Assembly (NCBI GenBank): GCA_928212115.1
Contig: CAKMRJ010000001.1
Coordinates: 363,258,630 to 363,322,629 of the forward strand
Length of the DNA stretch: 64,000 nucleotides
Source of the DNA: Lactuca virosa
Taxonomy: Eukaryota > Streptophyta > Magnoliopsida > Asterales > Asteraceae
Direction: 5' to 3'
Below the pieces are notes generated by a model. It made no database searches. It was not told the origin of the DNA and saw nothing but the letters and a program-made list of their open reading frames with translations. Made by a program: the position numbers and the translations under genes. This document shows positions 23,254 to 34,655 of the stretch, one piece after another (within the stretch, counting starts at the first letter, position 1; each line of letters begins with the position of its first letter).

Positions 23254-23570
23254 GGCTGGAGGGAGTGGTGCAACCGAAACCGCACTCCCTTCGTTGCCAC
23301 ATAAGCGTCACGTCATTTTTACCACAAAAGTGTGGTTCCTTGCCACATCCAACGAGTGGTGCCACACTTTATTTTTATTTTTTTTAAAACTTAAATAAAA
23401 ACATTATTTTTCTCCCCACCCAATCACAAAATGGTCAAATTCTCCCCACCCAATCATAAAACACGGCCATTTTTTACCATATTGCGGTCTAAACCACACC
23501 CAAACCGCAGTGAGGGTCCCCTGCCTATGTGGCAAAAGCTGCGGTAAAGACCGTACCACTCCGTACAGCC
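23254..23570. mobile_element. MITE with TTA target duplication
   Basis: This 317-bp element has inverted ends, GGCTGGAGGGAGTGGTGC on the left and GGCTGTACGGAGTGGTAC on the right read inward. TTA flanks it (23251-23253 and 23571-23573). The 3-bp TWA-type duplication and size fit a PIF/Harbinger-derived MITE. A CTCCCCACCCAATCA motif is repeated inside. Confidence 0.82.
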
Positions 23571-23799
23571 TTAGATCGAAAGAGAGAGTTCCGGCTGTCT
23601 ACTATTTGGTATGACGGCGTCAGAATTTGCATTTTCAGATATTAAATCTTAAGATTAAAACAACAAATTTTGAAATAAAAAAAATCTTAGTGGTTGTAAT
23701 ATTTGGTTACTTATGTTTTATTATTATATATATATATATATTTTTGTATACTAATCTCAAACAAATATAAAATATCATAAAAGGAAAAGTAGGTAACTC

Positions 23800-24055
23800 A
23801 GTTTTTAAAAGATAGGCTTGAAAAATATAACGAAATTTTAATTTTATTCATGTTTAATCATTGATTTTTTTTTTCATATTTTATTTACTTATAAATTATA
23901 TAAAATTGTTTACATTTTACCTTTATGACTGTTACTCATAAGAGTAATGTGAACAATCACACAAAAAAAGTTTGGTGACAAAATATTGTAACAATCTATA
24001 TAAACAAAATTGAAAGTCCGTTACTCTTTTCAATTATTATCTCTTTTTTATTGTA
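23800..24055. mobile_element. AT-rich foldback MITE (same family as 33868-34147)
   Basis: This is a palindromic AT-rich stretch whose arms contain AATTTTAATTTTATTCATG and CAAAATTGAAAGTCCGTTAC. The same arms and centre (ACATTTTACCTTTATGAC) are seen at 33868-34147. Borders are approximate and no target duplication was identified. Confidence 0.6.
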
Positions 24056-24059
24056 ACAA

Positions 24060-24062
<3 letters not shown>

Positions 24063-24110
<48 letters not shown>
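24063..24110. repeat. (TA)n microsatellite
   Basis: 24 uninterrupted AT repeats at the left border of a foldback element. Confidence 0.98.
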
Positions 24111-24113
<3 letters not shown>

Positions 24114-24540
24114 TAGGTTATAATGTGGATGGACAATTATTGTGTGTACGTGTGGACAATGTTATTATATGAGAATTACTAAGAGAATAAGTTGTTTAGT
24201 AATGCGAATACGTTCAACCTTACAAAAATATCGTCATTTTCATGCATTCGCATTAATTCTTATTCATTTTTGTTCTCACACATCGTTTTTCACTCATTTT
24301 TATTCTGATAGAATACGACTCAATAAACATTCTGACAACATTCTGACAGAATGAGAATAATAATAAAATGTCTATAATAACCTTATAGACGATTTAATTA
24401 GTGAGAATGTGTGCTAATGACAATAGTTATGTAAAATTGAACGTGTTCATATTATCAAACAACATATTTTCTTTGTCATTCTCACAGAATAGCATTGTCC
24501 ACACGTCCGCACAATAGATGTCAATCCACATTTGAACCTA
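24111..24540. mobile_element. (TA)n-bounded foldback element, copy 1
   Basis: This is an almost self-complementary 430-bp unit. The left arm from GGCTAGGTTATAATGTGGAT pairs with the right arm, which reads GTTAGGTTCAAATGTGGATT on the minus strand. Arms of some 150 bp include GTGTGGACAATG and TGAACGTGTTC-type stretches. A (TA)n tract abuts the left end and a (TC)n(TA)n(GA)n tract the right. No coding capacity. Confidence 0.75.
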
Positions 24541-24542
24541 AC

Positions 24543-24627
<85 letters not shown>

Positions 24628-24646
24628 TTAGGCTCAAATATGAATC

Positions 24647-24712
<66 letters not shown>
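24541..24712. repeat. Compound (TC)n(TA)n(GA)n palindrome and (TA)n
   Basis: A TC run (24542-24573), TA run (to 24606), GA run (to 24627), a short unique stretch (24628-24650) and TA run (24651-24712). The TC/TA/GA part is a perfect hairpin. Its flanks AACCTAACTCTC and GAGAGTTAGGCTC continue the palindrome. Frames crossing it are low-complexity artefacts. Confidence 0.95.
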
Positions 24713-24715
<3 letters not shown>

Positions 24716-25140
24716 ATGAAAATCTATTACGCGGACGTATAGACAATGCTATTCTAGTGCTATTATGTAAGAATGACTAAAAAATATGTTGTTTGATAAT
24801 GTGAATACATTCAACCTTGCATAACTATTGTCATTATTATGGATTCTTACTTATTAAATCGTCTATAAGGGTATTATAGATTTTTTTATTATTCTCATTC
24901 TATCAGAATGTTGTCAGAATGTGCTATAGATAATCGTATTCTATAAGAATTCAAAAGAGTGAAAAACGATGCGTGAGAACAAAAATGAATAACAATTAGT
25001 GAGAATGCATGATAATGACGATAGTTGTATGAGGTTGAACGTATGTACATTACCAAACAACGTATTCTCTTAGTCATTCTCATAGAATAACACTATCCAC
25101 ACACGTCCGCATAATAGATGTCCATGCACATTATAACCTA

Positions 25141-25141
<1 letters not shown>
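24713..25141. mobile_element. (TA)n-bounded foldback element, copy 2
   Basis: This is a second diverged copy of the 24111-24540 element, again self-complementary. The left arm has ATCTATTACGCGGACGTATAG and the right arm CACACGTCCGCATAATAGAT, ending ACATTATAACCTAG. It is bounded by (TA)n on both sides. Confidence 0.75.

Positions 25142-25231
<90 letters not shown>
25142..25231. repeat. (TA)n microsatellite
   Basis: 45 AT repeats between two foldback elements. Confidence 0.98.
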
Positions 25232-25233
<2 letters not shown>

Positions 25234-26323
25234 AGGGTTCAATTGAGAAAAAAAAAAGGTTGAGAATGAATAAATCATTCTCAGCCACACATTTATTTTG
25301 CCGCAAAACACTTAGGCTTACTGGCAGAAATGGATAACGGATAAACATGTGTTTTCTAAACAAACATTTTTTCTTAAACTATGCTAATCATTACCTTAAT
25401 ATACACAAAAACATGCTCTTTTTTGTTTTTTTTTTTATTTTTAGAAAACCATTTTTATCGAAAAATTATTTTAAATATATCAAAATTCATAAATTTTTAT
25501 TCTCCATAAATAGACATCCATATTGATATAATTTTAAGATAAAATAAAAAAAAATTAGAGTTTCAGCTCTCGTTATTAATAAGTGAATAAAAATCTATCA
25601 GATTTTTATTACAGTACATTCGTTATTCACTTATGAATAGAACGTATACTTAAATTTTTTTATTTATAGTTTAAGTATCGGTCATATATGAATATGATAC
25701 GTAACAAAGTTTTCTTACTTAAAATATATTTTTACATCATCTTTCGTTATATATTCTATTTATATATGAATAAAACGTGTATTAGTTATCTTCATATTTT
25801 ATATTCATATATGAATAAAACATTTATCAGATTTTTGTTACAGTTAATTTGTTATTCATATATGAATAAGCAGCATAAATGATATTTAAACTGTAAAAAA
25901 AATTAATTATATATTTTTATTCATAAGTGAATAACGAATGTACTAAACAAAAATTTGATGCATTTTTATTCACTTATGTATAACGATAGCTGAAAATATA
26001 AAAAAAATTATTTTATCTTAAAACTATATAATATGAATGTCTATTTGTAGAGAATAAAAAATCATAAATTTTGGTATATTTAAAATCATTTTTCGATAAA
26101 AATAGCTTCTTAAAAATTAAAAAAACGAAAAAAAAACTATGTTTTTGTATATATTAAGGTAATGATTAGCATAATTTAAGAAAACATGTTTTGTTGGAAA
26201 ACACATGTGTATTCCTTTCCAATTTCCGCTGGTACGACGGAGGCTTTTGCGGCAAAAATAAATGAGTGGCTGAGAATAATTATCTCATTCTCAACCCTTT
26301 TTATTTTCTTAATTGAACTTACC
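25232..26323. mobile_element. 1.1-kb foldback element between (TA)n tracts
   Basis: The whole stretch folds on itself around about 25780. The left end GGAGGGTTCAATTGAGAA pairs with the right end (GTAAGTTCAATTAAGAA on the minus strand). Matching internal blocks include TGAGAATG..CATTCTCAGCCAC, TTGCCGCAAAA, AACACATGTGT and ATAGACATCCATATTGATAT. The centre has repeated TATATGAATAA sequence. No coding capacity, and it is a different family from the two units to its left. Confidence 0.78.
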
Positions 26324-26338
26324 TATATATATATATAT

Positions 26339-26416
<78 letters not shown>
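26324..26416. repeat. (TA)n microsatellite
   Basis: Long AT tract with two TATTATA interruptions near 26338. Confidence 0.97.
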
Positions 26417-26418
<2 letters not shown>

Positions 26419-26756
26419 TGAGTTTCAATAGAGAACCATAATTAACCAATCTTTTTTTCAACTTTTAGAACTTATTTTTTATCAAAAAAAAAACTAAAAA
26501 TACAGAAATTCATAACTTTTTATCCTTTTTCCAATGATATCAAATTCGATAAAAAAAAATTCGTCAAATTCACAATATGAATCTTTGAAGATTCACAATG
26601 TGAATCTAAATTCACACCATGAATCCGAAAAATATATTTATCATTCACAATGTTAAGTTATGAATTTAGATATTTTTAGGTGTTTTTTTCGATATTTTTA
26701 GGGTTCTATATCCAACATTCCATACCTAACAACCACATATTCCGTTTACTTTTATA

Positions 26757-26793
<37 letters not shown>

Positions 26794-26857
26794 TGAATCA
26801 CAAATGAATATACTTTGTTCTCGCGTTCTCAACCTTTTTGGTGTTCTCATTTGATCC

Positions 26858-26861
<4 letters not shown>
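26417..26861. mobile_element. Fourth (TA)n-bounded element, short terminal repeats
   Basis: The left end GGTGAGTTTCAATAGAGAAC and the right end, read inward, GTAGGATCAAATGAGAAC are related to each other and to the ends of the 25232-26323 element. The interior is AT-rich with repeated TTCACAATGTGAATC-like sequence (26565-26660) and another (TA)n at 26753-26791. Confidence 0.55.
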
Positions 26862-26899
<38 letters not shown>

Positions 26900-26908
26900 T
26901 ATATATAT
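26862..26908. repeat. (TA)n microsatellite
   Basis: AT tract followed by GTGTGTATGTATATGTGTGTGA and a GA run. Confidence 0.95.
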
Positions 26909-27105
26909 GGGTGTGTATGTATATGTGTGTGAGAGAAAGAGAGAGAGATGTTGAAGTTTCCTTGATTGTAAATACTTGGTCACAATAGATATGAAAAAGA
27001 TTGTTATTGTACCATATAAAACTAATGTTTTATGCACAAGTAACTATTTGTTATGTTTTTTTGATTCTGAAGCAATTTGTGTAATACCAATCGATGATCA
27101 TCACT

Positions 27106-27836
27106 TGTTGGTGATTTTAGTGTCACGATGTCATTTTAAGTAACTGGAACTAACATGTGAGCTAAGGGGCTTCAATATTTGTATTCTATTATATGTACGG
27201 GGTTGTGTGGAGTGCACGCATGTATAAGATCGAATTAGAAGCCGGTTCGACGACTAGTCGGGGGTCCGAGGCAGCGCCCCCGGGTCCGAGGTTTCCAAAG
27301 GGGCAGCGCCCCTTTGGCGGGGTCTAGGGGCAGCGCCCCTAGCGGGGTCCAAGGGGCAGAGCCCCTGGCTGGGGTCCCGCTGCCAGGTCAGCGGGCGGGG
27401 TCGAGGGCAGCGCCCCCGCGGGGTTTGGGGCATAGTGGAAAATTCAATTTCTTGAGGGTGTTTATGGTAAAACTAACGGAACTCGTTAGTTTTGGTAACC
27501 CTAAATCCTCATTAAATCCGGATTAATATTACTTGCTTCCAAAGCAACTAATGACGACCCAACTTGATAAAACCCTAATATCGTTTATTATATAAACGAC
27601 TCTTCTTTTCAGAAGAGGGTTACGATCTGAAGCTCTCGTTTTTCATCATACTTTCACAGAATCCTATAGCATTTTGGCTTACGATTTCTGTGCCTAGAAT
27701 CGTAAGTGTCCACTTGGATTATCCTAAGCTGAATTTCTTGTAACCCAGGCATAGGGTAGAAATATCAGTTCAGAAAGTGATATCACGATCCAAGTCGGTA
27801 TCCAGATCTCCACCACAAACCCTAATATTCCCAACA
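27106..27836 (+). repeat. 5' LTR of copia element E
   Basis: This LTR holds a GC-rich block (27255-27430) of nested palindromes such as GGGGCAGCGCCCC and AGGGGCAGCGCCCCT. A TATA-like TTTATTATATAAACG is near 27584. It pairs with 32419-33130. Confidence 0.95.
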
Positions 27837-27864
27837 ATCGAACTGATATCTTCTGTTCCTGGAG

Positions 27865-30800
27865 ATGGGTGACTCAATCCGCGAGATGACTACCAAGTTT
27901 GCCAAACTGGAGAAGTTCGAAGGTGTCGACTTCAGGCGTTGGAAGAAGAAGATGCACTTCATGCTGACTACTCTGAAAGCAGCATACGTGCTGACTACTC
28001 CAAGACCAGCAGAGCCTGCAGAAGGTGTTGTTGAGACGGCTGAAGAGACAAGAAAGAGACAGGAGTGGGACAATGATGACTACATCTGCAAAGGTCACAT
28101 TCTGAACGGTATGTCTGATGCATTATTTGATATCCATAGTGAAGCCTTGTGTGCCAAGGAGTTGTGGGACACCCTTGAACTAAAATACATTACTGAGGAT
28201 GCTTCTAGCAAGAAGTTTCTGGTCAGTGACTTTAATAATTATAAGATGGAAGATTCAAGGTCTGTCACTGAATAGTACAATGAACTCCTTGGCATATACG
28301 GTCAGTTTAAACTGCACCGTATGAATATGGATGAATCCATTGCTATGTTCACTATCATTGACAAACTGCCTCCGTCTTGGAAAGACTTCAAACATAACTT
28401 GAAACATCAAAAGGAGGAACTGTCATTGGTTCAACTTGCTAGTCACATTCGTATTGAAGAATCTCTTCGTACGAAGGAAAGTGACAAATCTGAAAAACCC
28501 AAAGGAAAAGTTGAACCTGGACAACCCTCGGTTCATATGGTTGAAAACAAACCAAGGAACCAGAACCACAAAGGACATGGCAAACGTAAGCAGGAATATG
28601 TCCCAAGCAACTCCAAGAAAAAGAGAAAGGATCTGGTTTGTTGGAGGTGCAATCAAGTTGGGCATTGCAAGCGTGATTTTCGTGTGAATTTGGGCAACAA
28701 TGGTGCTGGAAACAGTGGAGCCAATGGGAAAGTGAACGGGTCTTCGGCCCAAGTTAAAGGAGGTTAGTTTTTGACTAACTTTGATGATTCTAATCAGAAT
28801 TATGTTTATTATGTTTCATTTATCCTTGAATCATTCTATGTGTAGGATGATGATGTTGCTTGGTGGATCGACTCCGGTGCAACGAACCATGTATGCAAGG
28901 ATAAACGGATGTTTGAAACATTAACTCCACTTGAAGATGGGTCGGTGCTGAAAATGGGAGACGATTCTTTTATTCCTATTTGTGGTTTAGGTGTCGTGTG
29001 TCTTGAATTTACTTCTGGAAAGACAATTAAGTTTATTTGATGTTTTGTTTGTTCCCAAGATTCGCAAGAATCTTGTTAGTTCTAGTTGTTTGAATTTTGT
29101 TGGTTATAAACAAGTTATTGAGTCGGATAAGTTTGTTCTGTCTAAGGGTGGAATGTTTATTGGCTTTGGATATTTAAATAATAGAATGTTTCGTTTAAAT
29201 ATTATTGACAAATTGTTACCTGTTCAAAATTCTACATTTGTATCTTCTACTTCTAATGTTGATAAGTCTATGTTTTGGCATGTAAGATTAGGCATGTCAA
29301 CTTTAGAAGGATACATGAGATGTCAAAAGATGGATTAATTCCAGCCTTTGATATGACATCTGATAAATGTAAAACATGCATGCTTACAAAAGTGACAAAA
29401 CAGCCCTTTCCTAGTGTCACTAGAAATTCAGCTGTTTTGGAACTTGTACACAGTGACCTGTGTGATTTCCACTCCACTCCTTCTTTGGGAAATAAAAAAT
29501 ATGTGGTCACTTTTATTGATGACTGCACTCGGTTTTGCTATGTGTATTTGTTGCATTCTATGGATGAAGCCTTAGATAAATTCAAAATATACAAAACCGA
29601 GGTGGAATTGCAACTGGGCATTCCGGTTAAATGTCTCAGGACTGATAGGGGAGGTGAATATATGGATCCCATATACTTCCAATCAGTGGGTATCATTCAT
29701 GAGACCATGGCACCTTACACGCCCCAACAGAATGGTATTGCTGAACGCAAAAATCGAGTTTTAAAGGAAATGGTAAACTCGATGTTGTCTTACTCGGGAT
29801 TGAGTGAAGGATTCTGGGGAGAGGCCATGTTAACGGCCTGCTATTTATTAAATAGGGTTCCAAATAAAAGGATCAAAACAGTCCCATATGAACTTTGGTT
29901 CAAGAAAAAGCCGAATTTGAGTTACTTTCGGGTTTGAGGATGTCGGGCAGTTGTAAAACTCACCGAGCCCAAAAAGAAGAATTTGGGAGAACGTGGAATT
30001 GATTGCATATTCATTGGATATGCTGAACATTCCAAGGTATATAGGTTTTATGTGATAGAGCCTAATGATTCGGTTTCGGTTAACACTGTTATCGAATCAC
30101 GAGATGCAGTTTTTGATGAGATGCGGTTTTCATCGATTCAAAGGCCTAAGGATCTGACTTTTGGTGCTCTTAAAGAGCAAAATTCAGGAAGTCAAGATGG
30201 TGGTAATGTGCAAGAACCACAAGAGCTTCGTAAAAGCAAAAGAGGCAATATTGTGAAAAATTTCGGATCCGGCTTCCAACTGTATTTGGTGGAAGGTTCA
30301 AGAGATGAAATTAATCTTGAATACTCTTATTGCTATAGTATTGAAGATGATCCTAAGACTTATCAAGAGGCCAAAGAGTCTCGTGATAGTGCCTTTTGGA
30401 AGGAAGCAATTGATGATGAAATGTCATCAATTCTTGAGAACAACACATGGGTGTTGTGTGATTTGCCTCCAGGTTCTAAACCACTCGGTTGCAAATGGAT
30501 TTTCAAAAAGAAAATGAATGTTAATGGGACTATTGACAAGTTCAAAGCCCGGTTAGTCATTCAAGGTTTTAGACAAAAACCCGGTATTGACTACTTTGAT
30601 ATGTATGCTCCGGTTACACGTATTGCTACTATTAGATTGTTGATTGCTTTGGCAAGTATCCACAATCTGGTTATTCATCAAATGGATGTGAAAACAGCCT
30701 TTTTAAATGGTGATCTTGACGAGGAAGTTTACATGAAACAACCTGAAGGTTTTATTATGCCCGGTAAAGAGCATATGGTTTGTAAACTTGTCAAATCTTT

Positions 30801-31893
30801 GTATGGGCTGAAACAAGCGCCTAAACAATGGCATCAGAAATTTGATGAAGTTATTTTGTCCTCTGGTTTCAAGACAAGCCAATGTGACAAATGTGTTTAT
30901 AGTAGATTTGATGATGCTACTAAAGTTGGGGTGATCATGTGCTTATATGTAGATGACATGTTGATTTTTGGTACCGACCAAAATCAAGTAGATGAAACAA
31001 AGAGATTGTTATCATCTAAGTTTTCTATGAAAGATTTAGGAGAGGATGATGTAATTCTTGGAATAAGAATTAAAAGGATGAACAAAGGTTTGGTAATGAC
31101 TCAAAGTCATTATATTGAGAAAATTCTCAAGCGGTTTAATTTTACCGACTGTTCTCCTGTGAGTACTCCTATGGACCCAAGTTTGAAATTAATGCCAAAT
31201 AATGGTGTTCCTATTTCACAATTGGAATATTCTAAGGCTATTGGTAGCTTGATGTATGCCATGACAAGTACCAGACCTAATATTGCTTTTGTTGTGGGTA
31301 AGTTGAGCAGGCACACTAGTAATCCTAGTGCTCAACATTGGCAAGCAGTGAATAGAGTGTTTAAGTATCTCAAGGGAACCATGGATTATGGCTTGAGTTA
31401 TATGGGAAGTCCTTCGGTTTTAGAAGGTCATTCGGATGCAAGTTGGATAACCAACATGGAGGACCATTCCTCAACTTCTGGTTGAGTATTCTTGCTTGGG
31501 GGAGGTGCCATTTCTTGGGCTTCCAAGAAGCAATCTTGCATTACAAACTAGACAATGGAATCTGAGTTTGTTGCGTTAGCAGCTGCTGGTAAAGAAGCAG
31601 AGTGGCTAAGGAATTTAGTCTATGAGATTCCTTTGTGGTCTAAATCGATAGCACCTATTTCTATCCTTTGTGATAGTGCAACCGCTTTGGCTAAGGCATA
31701 TATCCGGGTTTATAATGGAAAGTCTAGACACTTAGGTGTTAGACATAGTATGATTAGAGAACTAATCATGAATGGTGTGATTTCGGTTGAGTTTGTGAAA
31801 TCGCAACAAAATTTGACAGATCACTTAACTAAAGGTCTGACAAGAGACTTAGTGCACAAGTCTGTAATCAGGATGGGATTAAAGTCCATTTAA
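27865..31893 (+). pseudogene. Copia gag-pol polyprotein, inactivated
   Basis: One frame runs from ATG 27865 to a stop at 31893. Gag comes first, with a zinc knuckle at 28639-28680 (CX2CX4HX4) whose final Cys is replaced by Phe. Protease has DSGAT at 28870. Integrase shows HSDLCD near 29450, TDRGGEY near 29640 and the Glu in GIAERKN near 29740. RT runs from KWIFKKKMN to the YVDD active site (30946-30957). RNase H has GHSDASW near 31426, ESEFVAL and the terminal HLTKGL. Stops interrupt at 28273, 28765, 28843, 29935, 31483 and 31549. The stretch 29030-29285 is shifted to the +1 frame. It cannot make a full polyprotein, though RT alone is open for 500 codons (29983-31485). Confidence 0.96.
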
Positions 31894-32418
31894 TTCTATA
31901 ATGATGAGACACCCAATTCCCTCCTAATATAATGTTAGGAGTTGAATTCAATGTGGAAAGCTCATACTTATAGATTGGAACACATAAAGTATTCATCCCA
32001 GGTATGTGTTCGGTTCTGCATGTTAGCCAGGTTGAAGTTTAACTTCTTAATAATTCCTTTGATAAATGTATGTGCAGATACATGGAAAGGAGTTACCTAC
32101 GTGATTGTGAAGTGTAACCACATTTTAAGAGGTTGTGGACTTGACCTTGATACGATCATGAGAGGATTGGGACACACAGCTTTATAATAGTGTCAAGTTG
32201 TAATTTGCTAGAAATTCAATAAACTAGTATGTGTTTTACTTTCTGGTATTCAAATGGGTTGATGGGTTCAATTCTTAGAACACCCTGATTCTCGAGTATT
32301 TGCAAATGTATGATACTAAGTGGAAATTTAATCGTTTCGATATTTTCATTATGTACTAGTTTGGTTTGTTTGATAAAGGTTATGTTTGCTCAAGGGTTAC
32401 ACTAAAATGGGGGAGGAT

Positions 32419-33130
32419 TGTTGGTGATTTTAGTGTCACCATGTCATTTTAAGTAACTGGAACTAACATGTGAGCTAAGGGGCTTCAAAATTTGTATTCT
32501 ATTATATGTACGGGGTTTGTGCGGAGTGCATGCATGTATAAGATCGAATTAGAAGCCGGTTCGACGACTAGTCGGGGGTCCGGGGGCAGCGCCCCCGGGT
32601 CCGGGGTTTCCAAAGGGGCAGCGCCCCTTTGGCGGGGTCTAGGGGCAGCACCCCTAGCGGGGTCCAAGAGGCAGATCCCCTGGCTGGGGTCCGGCTGCCA
32701 GGTCAGCGGGCGGGGTTTGGGGCATAGTGGAAAATTCAATTTCTTGAGGGTGTTTATGGTAAAACTAACGAAACTCGTTAGTTTTGGTAACCATAAATCC
32801 TCATTAAATCCGGATTAATATTACTTGCTTCCAAAGCAACTAATGATGGCTCAACCTGATAAAACCCTAATATCGTTTATTATATAAACGGCTCTTCTTT
32901 TTCAGAAGAGGGTTACGATCTGAAGCTCTCATTTTTTCATCATACTTTCACAGAATCCTCTAGCATTTTGGCTTACGATTTCTGTGCCTAGAATCGTAAG
33001 TGTCCACTTGGATTATCCTAGGCTGAATTTCTTGTAACCCAGACATAGGGTAGAAATATCAGTCCGAAAAGTGATATCATGATCCAAGTCGGTATCCAGA
33101 TCTCCACCACAAACCCTAATATTCCCAACA
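32419..33130 (+). repeat. 3' LTR of copia element E
   Basis: This LTR is highly similar to the 5' LTR but 19 bp shorter, mainly through loss of one GC-rich repeat. Confidence 0.95.
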
Positions 33131-33135
33131 TCACT

Positions 33136-33867
33136 TATATATTTATAAACTATAAAAGTAACCTTATGTAATTTAACATGTACATATCTTTTTTTTTTCC
33201 TTTTAAACAACCTAATATAAAATTTGTAATTTAAAAGGTTAGTCATGATCTTGTAATTTTTTGTATAATATCATTGTTTTTTTTAATCAGACACCGAATA
33301 TCCGGAACTAGAATCGGTTTGGAAACCGATGTAACCGATTCCGGTTCCAGTTCTGATAAATTTGGACGGATACCCGTTTGTACTCATCCATAATTTCAAC
33401 CCTGTTTTATTAAATGAGTGTTTAAATTTATTTCAAACATTGGCCTCACATTTCTCTAAGGTAAGAAGTGAAAGCTTTTATTTTATTTTGCATCATTTGA
33501 TTTGTCTAACGACAAGTATGTGTGAGAGCATATGTTACATGTTGCAAATCTTTGAGTAAAATTGAATTTATTATAATGTTGATATGATCATTTTATCACT
33601 TCATATTTATATCTTTTTAATTCTCGAAAAACACTAATATAGTTAACATAACGGTATATTGTACAAAATAACAATGTTGAATAAGGGGGGTGTATCTATG
33701 ATGTATGAAATATTAGACTACTTTTAACATGATAATACATATAAGGTGTATCGATCAAAATGATTGTTGTAATGTCTAAAACATATGATAAATGAATTAT
33801 ATGCAATAAATACGAATCTGCAATACTCAGGTTTGCAACAAATTTGAACACTCACTTAACAAGATAT
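33136..33867. other. AT-rich intergenic DNA
   Basis: No coding support. The stretch 33290-33400 (CCGGAACTAGAATCGG to TTTCAACCCTG) looks like a decayed repeat. The short frame at 33362-33559 is unsupported. Confidence 0.5.
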
Positions 33868-34147
33868 GGTTGAAATGATTTAAAATAAATAGGGACAAAA
33901 TATGTTTGGTAACAAACTTTCAATTTTGTTCACATTTAGTCACCAAACGTTTTTTCGTTATTGATTTACCCATGATTTATTTGAAAATGTTCACATTTTA
34001 TCCTTATAACCGGTTATAGATGGTTATAAGCGTAAAACATGAACAATTTTAAATAGTTTATGGGCAAATGAAAAATAAAAAAATGTTCATTGACTAAATA
34101 TAAACAAAATTAAATTTTCATTACCTTTTCAAGTCATTATCCTTTAA
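33868..34147. mobile_element. AT-rich foldback MITE
   Basis: The arms are self-complementary. The left has AACTTTCAATTTTGTTCAC and ATTTAGTCACCAAACG; the right, on the minus strand, has AATTTAATTTTGTTTATATT and TTAGTCAATGAAC. The centre is GGTTATAGATGGTTATAAGC. A second copy lies at 23800-24055. Confidence 0.7.
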
Positions 34148-34216
34148 AACATATATAATTTTTTTTTGAAAATCATAAAAAAAAATGATAAAGAAGACAG
34201 GAAATGTTATTTTTTT

Positions 34217-34218
<2 letters not shown>

Positions 34219-34275
<57 letters not shown>
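34219..34275. repeat. (TA)n microsatellite
   Basis: AT tract with one TAATA interruption. Confidence 0.95.
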
Positions 34276-34655
34276 ACAAATTTGTAAATAAGTATTTATA
34301 TAAATCTTTTAATTAAATCATTGAAATAACTTATTTTTATAGTTTGAAGACAAAATTGTAAAAATGGTCTAATTTTGGATACTTTGTGTGTTTTTGGTCA
34401 AAAAATATTTAACTTTAACAACTTGGTTGTTACTTTTTTCAAAATAACAATTTTACCATCACGACCATTTCTGCAACCAAACTATAAGGATCATTTATGC
34501 ATCTCTTCTTTTTAATTTTATTCACTTATTGTACATTAATTGTTTTTTTAATTTCCTTTTCATGGTTTGCTTTTTTTTATTGTATTAATATATTTATTAA
34601 ATATTATTTTTTATATATAATATTATATATAATGATAAATATTACTTTATTTATA

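Larger units (their letters stand above)
27106..33130 (+). mobile_element. Element E: full-length, degenerate Ty1/copia retrotransposon
   Basis: The LTRs at 27106-27836 (731 bp) and 32419-33130 (712 bp) begin TGTTGG and end CCAACA. A perfect duplication TCACT flanks the element (27101-27105 and 33131-33135). A polypurine tract (AATGGGGGAGGA) ends just before the 3' LTR. The internal region encodes a single gag-pol polyprotein in copia order (gag, protease, integrase, RT, RNase H), broken by six stops and a frameshifted segment. The sequence after the 5' LTR (27837-27864) does not resemble the usual initiator tRNA-Met primer site. Confidence 0.97.

Noticed and set aside
24495..24780. Open frames encoding YIYIYI / SLSLSL / RERERE repeats on both strands
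   Set aside because: They are translations of TA, TC and GA microsatellites, not proteins. The same applies at 25070-25363, 26186-26431, 26798-27037 and 58797-59087.
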